A stretch of 64,000 nt of DNA from Escarpia spicata. Its lineage: Eukaryota > Annelida > Polychaeta > Sabellida > Siboglinidae. Shown here piece by piece: positions 32,901 to 44,900 of the stretch. The translations under genes were made by a program, and so were the position numbers. The notes beneath the pieces are model-generated. The model saw only the letters and a list, made by a program, of their open reading frames with translations, ran no database searches and was not told the DNA's origin. The first letter of the stretch is position 1. Every line of letters begins with the position of its first letter. The stretch covers positions 7,496,396-7,560,395 of the forward strand of contig OZ023212.1 of the NCBI GenBank assembly GCA_963995525.1. Reading direction: 5' to 3'.

Positions 32901-35900
32901 CTTTCGATTAGTGTTTCTTTTTGGACCGTTTTCCTTGTTTTTTGAAGGGTACAAATTTATCGACTGTGCACCTAATTTCATTCTTTAATATATTCCAGCA
33001 TTCTGTTGCCATCTTATTTTTCAGTGTGTTATTCCCATCTATCTCTGCTAAATATTTCCTCATGTCCTTATACCTTCCTTTGTGGAAATTTCTCCTATAC
33101 TGCTTTTTACTATTCCTTTCTGATTTTTAAAATGTCTAGCAATAATATAAGCATATATGAATACCTTTAGAAATTTGATAAATCTGTTTTTTTTATGTGA
33201 CATTAAACAGCTGTAGCTTGGTCTAAGTATGTGTGTTTCGGAAGAGATGCCAACAGTTGTCGATACTTTCTATCTTGCTAAATATCTGTTATACAAGATT
33301 TCAAAATAAAATAAATGTATTTTTTAAATAATGATTTGTTCAAACCCTTAATAGAAAGTCCTGTTTTATTTAAAATAAACTATGAAAAAAACAAATGTTC
33401 CAAATTGATTTGGGAGGTTTTTATTTAAATTTTAGCAGAGTACTACTGTTTACTGAATTACAAAAAGTATTGCTGTAATATTTTGTGACATAAGTATATT
33501 TACAGTGACATTTCAAAGAGCTTTGCCTTTGCTTTCTTTCAGTCTTCAGATTCCAGTAAATTGACGTCTGTCAACCTCATTAAAAATGCTTCCATTATGA
33601 CTATTGACTCAGCGACAGCACTCCTCACACAAACTGTAACGGCTCTACTTGAAACAGAAGACGACTATGCAGACGTAAGTTTGATGTGTCATGTTATCTT
33701 TCACTTGGTCCAAACTAATATAGGTGTATGGCGCACTGATGCTGAAGAGGCTGCTTGTTGTCCGGCTACTCTAAACATATACTGGCCAAAGTTGGGTATC
33801 AAGTACTGTCAACAAAATATTTTAAGTTTGGTTTGAAATGCCCTACCATAGGTTACATACCAGTTATGTATCTATCAAAATCACTTCAGATGGCCAAGAT
33901 TACTTATCCATTTCCGGGCGTTGCAGCCTAGGTGGATTGTCTATAAACAGCTCTTTCGTTTGCCGGTCTCCCCACTCGTCAGACGTCTGCTCCAGTCCAC
34001 TCCCATTGTCTCGTAGAACTTCCTCTGCTTCTGCTGCCATCCAGTTTTCCTTCCATTATTAGTCTCTCTAGATATTTATATCATTTCACATGGCCGAAAT
34101 AACTTAGTTTCTGTTTCTTTACAAAGTTCAATAAAGTCCCGGGTATAACACCAAGCTCATCTGCAATGGTTTCGTTAGTTCTATGTTCAGTCCATGAAAC
34201 TCGTAATATCTTTCTATAACACTTGTTTTCAAACAAATTTTATACGTTTAGTAATGTTCTTATTAAAGGTGCTCAATCATTTCGATTTTTGTGCTCCTCA
34301 CGTGTCAGACTAATTTCACGAAACGTAAACGTATCAAGTATTCATTATTGATATACTGGTTCATTTGTGCGTATGCTTTACTTCGTTTTAGTGAAATTAA
34401 CAGACAAACAATAAAATTATTTTCGGTTAGTCCTAACCGAATATCAAGACACATATCTGAACTTGGATGTGGTCTGAGATAGACTTCTCGTGTAATAGTC
34501 ACGTGAATGGGAATATGCGGCGACATCGGCCTTTGACCCCATCTTTCAGTGCCTGGATTCAGTCAACATTGCGTATTTACGAGTCGCCATCCATTTTTCA
34601 TACAAGTGATAGCTCGATAATTTTATCTGCGATGAAGGGACGCCCGACCGACTCGGCTAAAAAGAGAGCGGAAAGACAAAGAGAGTATCTGCGTACAAAG
34701 GTGTATATTGGAAAGGTTATGGATTTGTGAAACCGAACAAAAGAAACGGCTGGTGTGAAAAGTGATGCAGCATTCGCCAAGTTTCTTCTGGGCAGGTTAG
34801 TAATATTGAATTTATCAGCAAGCACACCACACACACGACTGTGTGTTCAATAGATGGAACAGCCAAAACAAAGCCATCATCGTCTGCCATCTTAATGTCA
34901 TCTTCGATTGACGTTCCGCGACGTTCCATCACACATGAATATACATAATTGTAGATATTATTTATATTGATGGACATGTTATATTATACCAATAGTTAAC
35001 TATGTGCGAAGTATCAGTCTCATGCGAAGCACACACCGAATGGTACATGAACTTAAAAATCCGCTCCATCAACATTCTGCAACATTTCAACAATGTTCCA
35101 TCGCAAATTAATATACAGTAATGTAGATATTATGCCTTCATATTAAATGACATGTCATATATTAATATTTAACTATGTATAATATAATACATAATACAAC
35201 TGTAACACCCACTGGACATTCACACTTTACCCTCAATCACTGACTGACACTGGCTGGACATTTGAAACTAATAAAATAATCGAATGCCTAAAATAATTGC
35301 CTCGATCTAACTATAAGTACTTGCTTTTTTGGATGTCTTGACTTGAGTCACTGGCTGCTTGTACTGTGCACTTAAAAAATAACACTTTACTGTTTTTCCA
35401 TGTGTGATGTAATACATTGAATGCTGATTGTAATCAAATATAAATTTAATGATCTTGTATTATGTAAATTTAAAGAGTAGTAATAATGATTTCTGTAGAG
35501 AATGCTAAACATTTATATGTATATTGTGACCATAATAGTCTACATATGTTACCAGGGGGTAAACGCCCAAAACTGCATGTAGTATGTATAGAAGTATGTA
35601 TATAAAGAAAAGTATATAAGTTACATCTCTGAAAAGTGTGGAATATGTATACACATTGATAGAGATCTTCTAGACCTCTATGCTAACCTTAGTTTGATAG
35701 GGAGCAAGAAAACAAGTACACCGGGTGCTTGAACATAGGAGGAAACTTTCTTTTATTATTTCTGAAAGTTATTTAAATAGCCTGGATATTATTTTGATGT
35801 GTTATACTACGCTGTCCATTTTGAGGTGTAGTAGTACTACTAAAAAATGTAAAATTTAACCAATTTTGGCCATTCCACTTATGCCTTCACTTGAGTTTCA

Positions 35901-38900
35901 CCACAAATATATGCAAATGACGTCCACGCCAATCCAGCCACCACAGACAACAGCCGCTGCATTGGCTCTATCGAGTATCAGTGGTCGCAGTAAAAACAGC
36001 TCACTGTCAGGTATTCAGTCTCTTCCCGAGGCTGGGTGCAGCTCTGAACCATTACAACCAATGTCAGTTTAAGTAATGGAATTAATGTACTGTTATGTTC
36101 TGGTTTGACCAGTCTATTGTGTGCACAATTATTCCATCTTTGGTGGTTATCAAACTGTCAACTACATAGCACATTTCATTTGCAGTTCATTTTTTCAACT
36201 TAATTTTCTTTTTATTTCATTTGGAATGTTTGTATTGCAAACACAAATGTGAATATACACTGTACAATGCAAGTAAATATACGTGACACAATATAGCCAA
36301 GCCTCAGTGATTGTCATTTCATAATAATTATGCTTATGCTGGCAGCAACTGCTTCAATGTTAATGTTACGTCACATGACATTTTATCTTTATAATCACCT
36401 GCTGGCTTGCACAGCACAATATGCTTATGTTCAGTTACTGATTTGTATCTTTGAATGTATATTTTAGTGTGTGTTCAGAAATCAAAATAACTTAATTTGA
36501 CCTGTTTAAACATACAATGTGTGGAATTATTTTAATAATACGTAAGGTTGGGGAGACTCTTAATAAGACATATGATATAATGTCACTAGTACTATCAGTG
36601 AAAAATTGCAAAACTTGTTATATTTTTTGAATAAAATTACTTTGTGACTTTATTTCCTGTGAACTTCTTTCCAGCCCACCTATGTTCTACCTGCACTTAC
36701 AGGTAGTTAATTATGCTGGCAATTGGATGGTGCACAATCCAAATTGTTTCACCTTGTTGGCTATGCCACTTGTAAATTGTCTATTTGTTTGTTATATACT
36801 ACAATTTTATAATATATACAATAATAACTTTGCCACTCTCATATCATTTATTGTAATTTTTCGCAACTGGGCAAATGACCTTTTCACACTTGAGTGCTGG
36901 GCAAATGACCATTGGGCAAATTATCATGCAAAATATTTTTACCTATTAATGAAATTAAAACGTTTACAAGTTACACACCACATGTACACACACATATATA
37001 TTTACATCTACATACATTATATAATATTATATATATTTACGTGTAGTAGTGCTGTCAAACCATGATCACCTTCACAAATAATCTGACTCATTCCAAATTT
37101 CAATTCATGACTTTGTTTGACAGCTTCAACACAAAGGTGCGAACTACCTCGACACCACTGCAGTCATCACATAGGACAAGATCTGTGGTGGCTCTATCGA
37201 GCATCAGTGGTTGTAGCAAAGGCAGCTCACTGTCAGGTGTCCAGTCACTTCCTGAGGTTGGATGCAGCTCAGGACAGTAAGTAAACGTAAGTATTAATTG
37301 CTGCTGGTATGCAAACGTGAGATATATATATATAAATCATAGTCTAACATTTGGAAGATATACAAACATGTGTTTGGTTATTTTTACAATTATGTTTTAT
37401 TCTGACCAATCTTATTTGGGAACAGTTACACCATCTTTGAAAATGTTTCAACAGCACCCCCCCCCATCTTCCAATATTACCACTCCAGCCGAGACAGCAG
37501 AGCGGCTGAAGTTATAGCGGCTCGGTAGCAACCAAATTTAGACTACACCATTTGGTTCAGCCGCCGGTGAAGGTTTTTGTGCCCCCCAGACTCGATTTCT
37601 GGATCCACCCCTGTATGTGATAGTTTTGGTTGTAATGGGTGTCCTTGTTAAATTGCATATTGTTGTTAGAAATGCATGTGAATTAAAGTAAAGACAATGT
37701 AAATAAAAAAAAATTATTGAAACTATTTGATGAGATCATGACTACAAAATTATTAAAAGCACAATACAACTACAGGTACAATCATTGCATTTGATGTGTA
37801 TAATGTAATAATTTTTAATATCACATACACATAAAATGCAAAGCAACAATAGAAACAAAAATTAGGAAGAGGTTGAAAAAATGTCAGGTACATATAACAA
37901 AACAAACAGTTACTTTTATCACAATTCTTTGTTGCAAAAAACAACACTAGTACATGTGATATCAAATGCCAGTTGTATGTTTACAACTCACAGAATTAGT
38001 GACTAAACAATTATGTGTATTTAACAACAAATTTTAATATTTAATGCCCATAAAATTTGAACCAATGAGAACAAATTACTTAGGAAGATGTTTAGTTGAA
38101 CAAATTTAACATGTACATATCAAATAAAAATAACTATATTATGATTTTTTGTTAAAAAACATCAATAGGATATAAAATTCAAAACTGTTGCAGTTTGTGC
38201 AATGCTTGGTTTGTTTACAACTCGAAAAAAATAGTAGAATTACATGTACAATCACTACATGCTACATTGCTCCAGTTTACTCAGCTGTATGAAGAGTACC
38301 GGCTACAGACGGTGGATATTTTTGTATGAATAATCTTCGCATATTAATTTCAGTGTGGCTGAATTCTTCCCACATAAGTCAAGATGGTGTTTTCGATTTA
38401 ACAGGTCTGCCAGGGAGTAAAGTTTAAAGCGCTTTGAGTAATCCTGAGGACTGCATACTGCACCATATCAGAACTAAACTTACTCAAGTGTTGTTTAATT
38501 ATCATGCAAAATAAAAATTAATGTAAATTATTTTTGAAAATATCAAACTGATAAAAAGAATAATTTAGAAAAATGATACATGGCATAAAAAACATATAAC
38601 AGTCCTCGTGATACATAGAGAATTTAAACAAGTAAATTGCTGCTGTCAGTGTATCAACAGATTGTTGTTGAAAAATGTGAAAAGACTTTCAATACTATTA
38701 CTTCATCACAAACTTGTGCCTGGTGTATGTTGCAAGAACTCAGTTGGCTGCCACTGACTATCAGCAACACAAAGACAATGAAACCCTACCACTATAACAA
38801 TGCTGGATAATTAATGTATTTTTATGGACACTGCTAAAAGTTATAGTTGAATTGAATACAAATACCTTGTATTATTGACTTTTGATAAATGTGTCATCAC

Positions 38901-41900
38901 ATATAAAAATATCATACATGTCAGAGCCATCCTAATTGTCACTTTGTCTCCGGTATAGGTAGATGCAGACGTACAGCAAAAAGTCAGGAAGCTGGTATGC
39001 AGTATCATCAAAGACAGCGAAAACATACAGTGATGTCATCGATATCTAAACCGATGCAGTTCACCGAAGAATGCTCGACACTGAACCTGTCTGACAGCAT
39101 CGAAAGTTGTTGCCATATCTGCAGACCCTGGCACCCACCGTTCCATCACCAACTGCAGAGCTAGTCAAGCATCACCACATTCTTATGTCGAGCAACCTGT
39201 ATTCTACATTGGTTTCCAGTCAGTCAAACTAACTGACTGACCTGGAAGCCAGTGCACACCCCATCAGCATTGGGGAATCTGTCACGGATTCAACACGACA
39301 CAGTCGGGATCACTCAGTGGACATTCATATGACAAACTGTTATTATGCAGCATGTTGCATGGCTGTAGAATCTTGTCCGAGATCCTGGACAAATACAACT
39401 GCCCAGTATGCCATATTAACTTGGAGAGCTAGTGGTACTAAGCACACTAGTTAAATCTCCTGTAAAAAAGCATATATTCAGTAAACAAAAACAGACATCA
39501 TAGTAGTGTTGGGAGTAAATAATTATAATGTGTTCATTGTCATAATCGGTATATAATAATGTTTCATGTATGACCTGCAGCATTTCACAAGAAAAAAGGC
39601 AGCAAGAAATGTTCTACTACAGCTGCATCTATACATGTTGATATCTTAGGAACAGTCAGTGTTTACCAGGGTTGTTCCGGGGAAGGGTGGCTTGATACAG
39701 CATGCAGACATTAGTGGAATATGCAATTTTTCAAAACGGTGAACAATTTTAACTATTTTTCTTTACTAGGTGTTCATTGTCATTACATGAATTTAAAAGT
39801 GCTCAATTTCATTACAGTGACGCCTGATCTTAGTCAATATTATAGACTGATTTGAATTCTGCCAATCACTAAAGCATCAGTAAAGCGCATTTATATTTTT
39901 TGTTTTGTTTTCAGTATACAAATTCATGTCAGTGTCTGCCATGTGTAACTACTATACATATTCATGTTTGACATTTTAAGCCTGAGGTTGAATGGTCAAG
40001 GTGAATGTTGGAAATGACAGAATGAGGTGTTATTGTGATGCTAACAATATATTTTCCTCGTCAAGTATTCAAAGGTTCATAATACGTATGTCTGCCTTCT
40101 TCAAGAATGACTAATTTATTTTATAAACTTATTTCAGAGTCATTGCCATATGCTAAATACTGTTTAAAGGTGTATTAATATGTCTGTGTTGATACACTTG
40201 TGAGTATAATATACAAGTGCAGAAGTCAATCTAGTTTTCTATGCCTAAGATGTTATTATTAAAATGTGTATGAAAACAAATGTGGTATATTTAAATGTGC
40301 ACATTATAATTTGTTGATAACTTATACGTGGTTGATTGTTAGAAATTTGAAATTACCTGGATTGATCAAATGTGGGCCTGCCGCAGACTATGTATCCTCC
40401 CTGTGTCTGCCTGGCCCGGGTGACCGCCTCTAGCCCCTCTTCTGCCTCCTCTCATTCTCATTCATAGGTTGCAGTGTGGTCTCTAGCAATATCATAATTC
40501 AAGTTACATATATTATTATGTATTCATATATTGCTGTGGTGAGAATATATACATATATTGGTAAATACAAAAGAATAGCCGGCATATGTCAGTTGGAAGG
40601 TATCACAGGATACCAATTAATGTATTACATACACTATAGCCAGGCATCAAGGACCACAATGGAGACAAGTGCGTGCATTTTCTTGTGTAATCCTTATATA
40701 TGGTGTACTCTAGGTGTATTGATATTTTACGTATTTACACGTTTACATTTTTATATTGAATAAAATCATCACCGTCATGCTTGTCATATAAAAATCTAAA
40801 TTATTTTGCATAAAATACAATGCAAATCAACAATATTCTGCAGTAATAGTATCAAAATATGAGTCACAAAAATGTTTTAATAATTACGATCACCAACATA
40901 ATACTCCCGTGTTTGACGTTCTGTTGCACGAAATTACGAATGCTCCCTGACTAAGTTACTCGCACGAACAGCAGGGGCCTGCTGCCAAAGCAATGTTACT
41001 TGTCATTTCGCACCCTCACGTCATCTACTCTCAATATGTATTGTCGGAATAACAGCTTATTAACAACATCCTGCGTAGCCAAATACAATACATGTGAAAT
41101 ATTATGCTCGTTGTCACTCTCTGACTGAATCTCTGGCTGATATGGTGACTGTCTTAGTTAGACTTAGACTTTTGAGTTAAAGTCAGCCTCGACAATCTTG
41201 AGTCGAGTGTAGACGTTCGCAAGTTGCAATTCTCGTTGAATTAATACACCGCTACGCGTTCTTGTTGCTAACTGCAATAGTGTAATACGTACCTTCGTAC
41301 AACCACTTTGTAATTATAATCTTCATCTTCATACATTAAAGCACATGTGTGTTGTTATTGTTTTCGAATGCCTGGGATGCCGATCTCGCGTAAAGCACAT
41401 GAGCGAAGTGGCGCAGTAGGCAGAAAGCGCAATTGGCTTTCGCCAGCGATACCCGCTGTAACGACAAATCTTTTTTTTGACGATTAAAAACAAGTACGCA
41501 TTTTTGTTTATTAAACCGACTGTGGGCACTAGTTAAACTATTCACACATTACATATCTGGACATAAAAGAATCGGATTGGCGATGGGCAAACTAAGTGAT
41601 TGAGCACCTTTAAGAGTCCAGGTTTCACAGCAGTTGGAAATATGCAGATTCAGATAATTCGTAGTTTCACATCTTTGTTCGTTGCTTTCCACATCGTCTT
41701 CGTCGCCATTGCCAACCTCTGCTTGATCTCTTTCATCCCATCTCCATCCGCTTCTATCAGTGACCCCAGATATTCAAAACTTTTCACAGTGGACCCTCTG
41801 ATGAGGGGACACCTGCTATGTCAGGACACTTTCACAGTGTACGGACTGTTGTACTATGTTAATGTCCCTCTGATGAGGGGACACCTGGTGCACGTGGACA

Positions 41901-44900
41901 GTGGACAAGATATTTTGGTTTTCATTCCATGCTAAGACGGACAACAGGCATTAATTTTTTTTAATGTTGGTTTTTTATTTACCAGATGGCGGCGGACAGG
42001 AAGCCGCGCGGTGTGTAGTCACGTTGCTGTAGTGGGAAAGAAACAACAATTTTCCGTCACGCGAGAATATCATCCAAAGTCATGCGAGAGCGAGAGTTCA
42101 TGTGTATATAAACCGATGTTGCATTTTTAACTGTGCAGTTACGGTTAGAGAATTTCGAAAGTTACATCATCATGAAAGTTCACCAAAGAGAAAGATTTTG
42201 AGTTTGGAACAACGAATCGATGTTTTAAAGATATTAGACAACAGCCAATCTTGTAGAGCTGTGGCAATTTCGTGCAGCTGTGGGAAATCGCAGATCGCAT
42301 GAATTCAACAAGAATGGAAAGATATCAAAACGGAATGGGTGTCGGGTGGTCGGTGCGACCTAAAATACTTGAAGGATATATATAATACGGAGGAAGACCG
42401 TCTACGAGGACCTCAACGCGCTCGTATGGCAGTGGTTCTGCACTGCCCGATCAAAGGATCTGCCCATCAACGGCTGGATGAAACAGGTTGATGGTAATGA
42501 AGAGGGATCCTTGGAAAGGAAGCAAGATGTCTAAGGAGAGAATCACCATCTTGTTGGCGTGGTTGACCACAGGCGAGAAGCTTACGCCACTGGTCATCGG
42601 GAAGGCGGCCAAACCAAGACGCTTCCGTGGCGTGGACAAGGAAAGCATGGATGAGAAGCATTCTCTTCACCGAGTGGCTCGAGCGGATAAACGGAAAGAT
42701 GAAGTTGCAGCAACGTCACGTCTTAATGTTTGTGGACAACTGTGGTGCCCATCTCGACCTCAAGTTGTCAAACATTAAACTCGTGTTTCTGCTTCCAAAC
42801 ACCACGTCTCCACTCCGTCTCACACTGTTGAGAGGCTGTGATTGTCGCCCAGGCATAAGAAGAGTCGTTGGAGGAGGACTACGAGGCGGATGACAACGAA
42901 GACAATGAACTGGAGACACTCCCTGTTATCACTGTTGCAGATCAAGGACATTGTAGGCTTCGCTCTGAGTGCAAGCGATGCACCACTGCATGAGGCAGGC
43001 TGCCCTTGCAGAGCAGATGGCCATTACAGATTTGTTTAAGCCGCAGTGAGCTGTCATGTCGTGATGAACGCTGATGTTGACTTTTTGACATGTGGTGGAC
43101 ATATTGTTTGATTTTGTATTATTCATACAGGTGTATTTATTTCTTTAAATAAAATATGTGATTTATAAAATGTTTTTTCTTTCTTATTTGTAGTTCACAT
43201 ACCTCACTGATTTGTTTGTTTGTAGGGCCCCTGTATGTGTTTTTAGTTACAGCTGTATATTATATATCATTCACACATTTCTGAAATATCTATCTACAGC
43301 CAAAAATCACCACTCCAAAAAGTCTGTCCCTCTGATGAGGGGACGCCTGCAATGTAGGGACATTTGTTTGGATACAGGAGTGTCCGCTGAAGGCAGGGAC
43401 TACTATATCTATCCCGGTACTATGACTTCTGATGGTTCTTGACATCCCTTCACATCCACAATCTTAGTCTACTTTACGTTTAGTTTCAATCCTTTCATCT
43501 CACTGTGCTCTTTAACAGTAATTATCAATTTATCCAATCCTTTTGTATTATTCTGTGTCATCGGCATATCTCAATTCATATATCTTCTGTCCGTTCATTT
43601 TCAGTCCATTAAAAAACTTGCTTCTCGTGTCAGTCTCTCTCATGGTATTCTCTGTGTATAGACTGAATATGTGGGGTGACAAAATGCACCCCTGTTTCAC
43701 TCCCTTGCCGACTGGGAACCAATCTGTGGTACCACCCTCTAATCTCACTGCAGACTGCTGTCCAACATATAAATTTCGGATAAGTGATGTAATTTTTGGT
43801 CAAATCCCATGTGTATTAAGGTTTTCCAGAGTTGTTGATGACTAACATTATCTAAAGCTTTTGAATAATCTGTGAAACAGATCCTAAGGTCGTGGTTGAT
43901 TTCTTTGCATTTTTTAATTAACTTCTTCAGGCTGAAAATGTGATCTTTTGTTCCTTGTCCAGTCCGGAAACCAGCTTGTGTTCTGTAGACTTCACATTCT
44001 AATTTTGTTGTGATTCTCTTCATTATGACTTTTAGTATAATTTTGTTCGCATGGCTGATGAGGAATATAGTCCTGTGGTTTGAGCATTCTTGTATGTCAC
44101 CTTTTTTCGGTATTGGTATAAGGATGGCTAATTTCCAGTCCATGGGCCATGTTCCACTTTTCCATATTTTCTTGCAGCATGTGATAGATATCCACGCCTG
44201 CTTTGCCACTTGCTTTTAGCTCTGCAGTGATGTCATCAGTGCCAGGTAATTGTCCGTCTTTTAGACTTTTTATTGCCCACTCCACCTCTGATCGCTAAGG
44301 CTCAAGTTCATCTTCTGGTTCTGTCCACTCCCTTCCTTCATCCATGTCTACCTCTTCTGTTTCTTCTTTCTTAAACATGCTTTCACAATATTGCTTCCAT
44401 CTATCAAGTATGTCATCGCTTTCTGCCAGAGTCATTCCCATTTTGTCTTTGATAATGCCGAGTCTAGGTTTGAACAACTGTGTCATAGACTTTATTTCCT
44501 CGAACATACTGCGACTATCGTTCCTTCTCATACATAGTCTTATCTTTTTACATTTCTTCTCAAGATATTTCTTCTTGTCTTCCTATCACATTCGTTTAAC
44601 AATCTCGCACATCTCTCTATATTTCTCAAGATAATTGTCACTCCTTTCTTTGATCTTCTTTAATTCTTTCCTTTCGTCAATCATCTGCAGTGTGTCTTTA
44701 CTTATCCATGGTTGTTTCTGCCTCCTCTTTTTAGTGAAGTGTTTGTCAGCTGATTCCATAATGATGTTCCTAATTTCTACAGCCAACTCCTCTGGTTCCT
44801 TCTCGTCAGCCACTGCCTCTAATACTTCGAAACGGTTCATACCCTCTACCCGGTATCCTTCTGTGATATCACTGATGTCATACCTCACTATCTCTTTCCC

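Larger units (their letters stand above)
34263..41613. mobile_element. 7.3-kb DNA transposon with TTAA target duplication
   Basis: TTAA at 34263-34266 and 41610-41613 flank perfect 13-base terminal inverted repeats: AGGTGCTCAATCA at 34267-34279 and its complement at 41597-41609. The insertion splits the LINE coding region, and joining the flanks at one TTAA restores its protein motifs across the junction. This makes the borders secure. TTAA targets occur in piggyBac and Kolobok superfamilies. The inside has an exon-like frame near the left end (34632-34795) and two similar Ser-rich modules at about 35890-36060 and 37120-37280. No intact transposase is seen, so the copy is probably non-functional; superfamily assignment is open. 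Confidence 0.82.

Noticed and set aside
35866..37280. Extra DIABLO exons from the Ser-rich modules in intron 2
   Set aside because: Exons 33543-33674 and 45738-45869 already join in phase and align with the Smac protein without a gap. The modules lie inside the TTAA transposon.
41970..41995. AGATGGCGGCGG near the pogo element as a second CTCF-type site
   Set aside because: It matches only part of the core and lies inside decayed transposon sequence.
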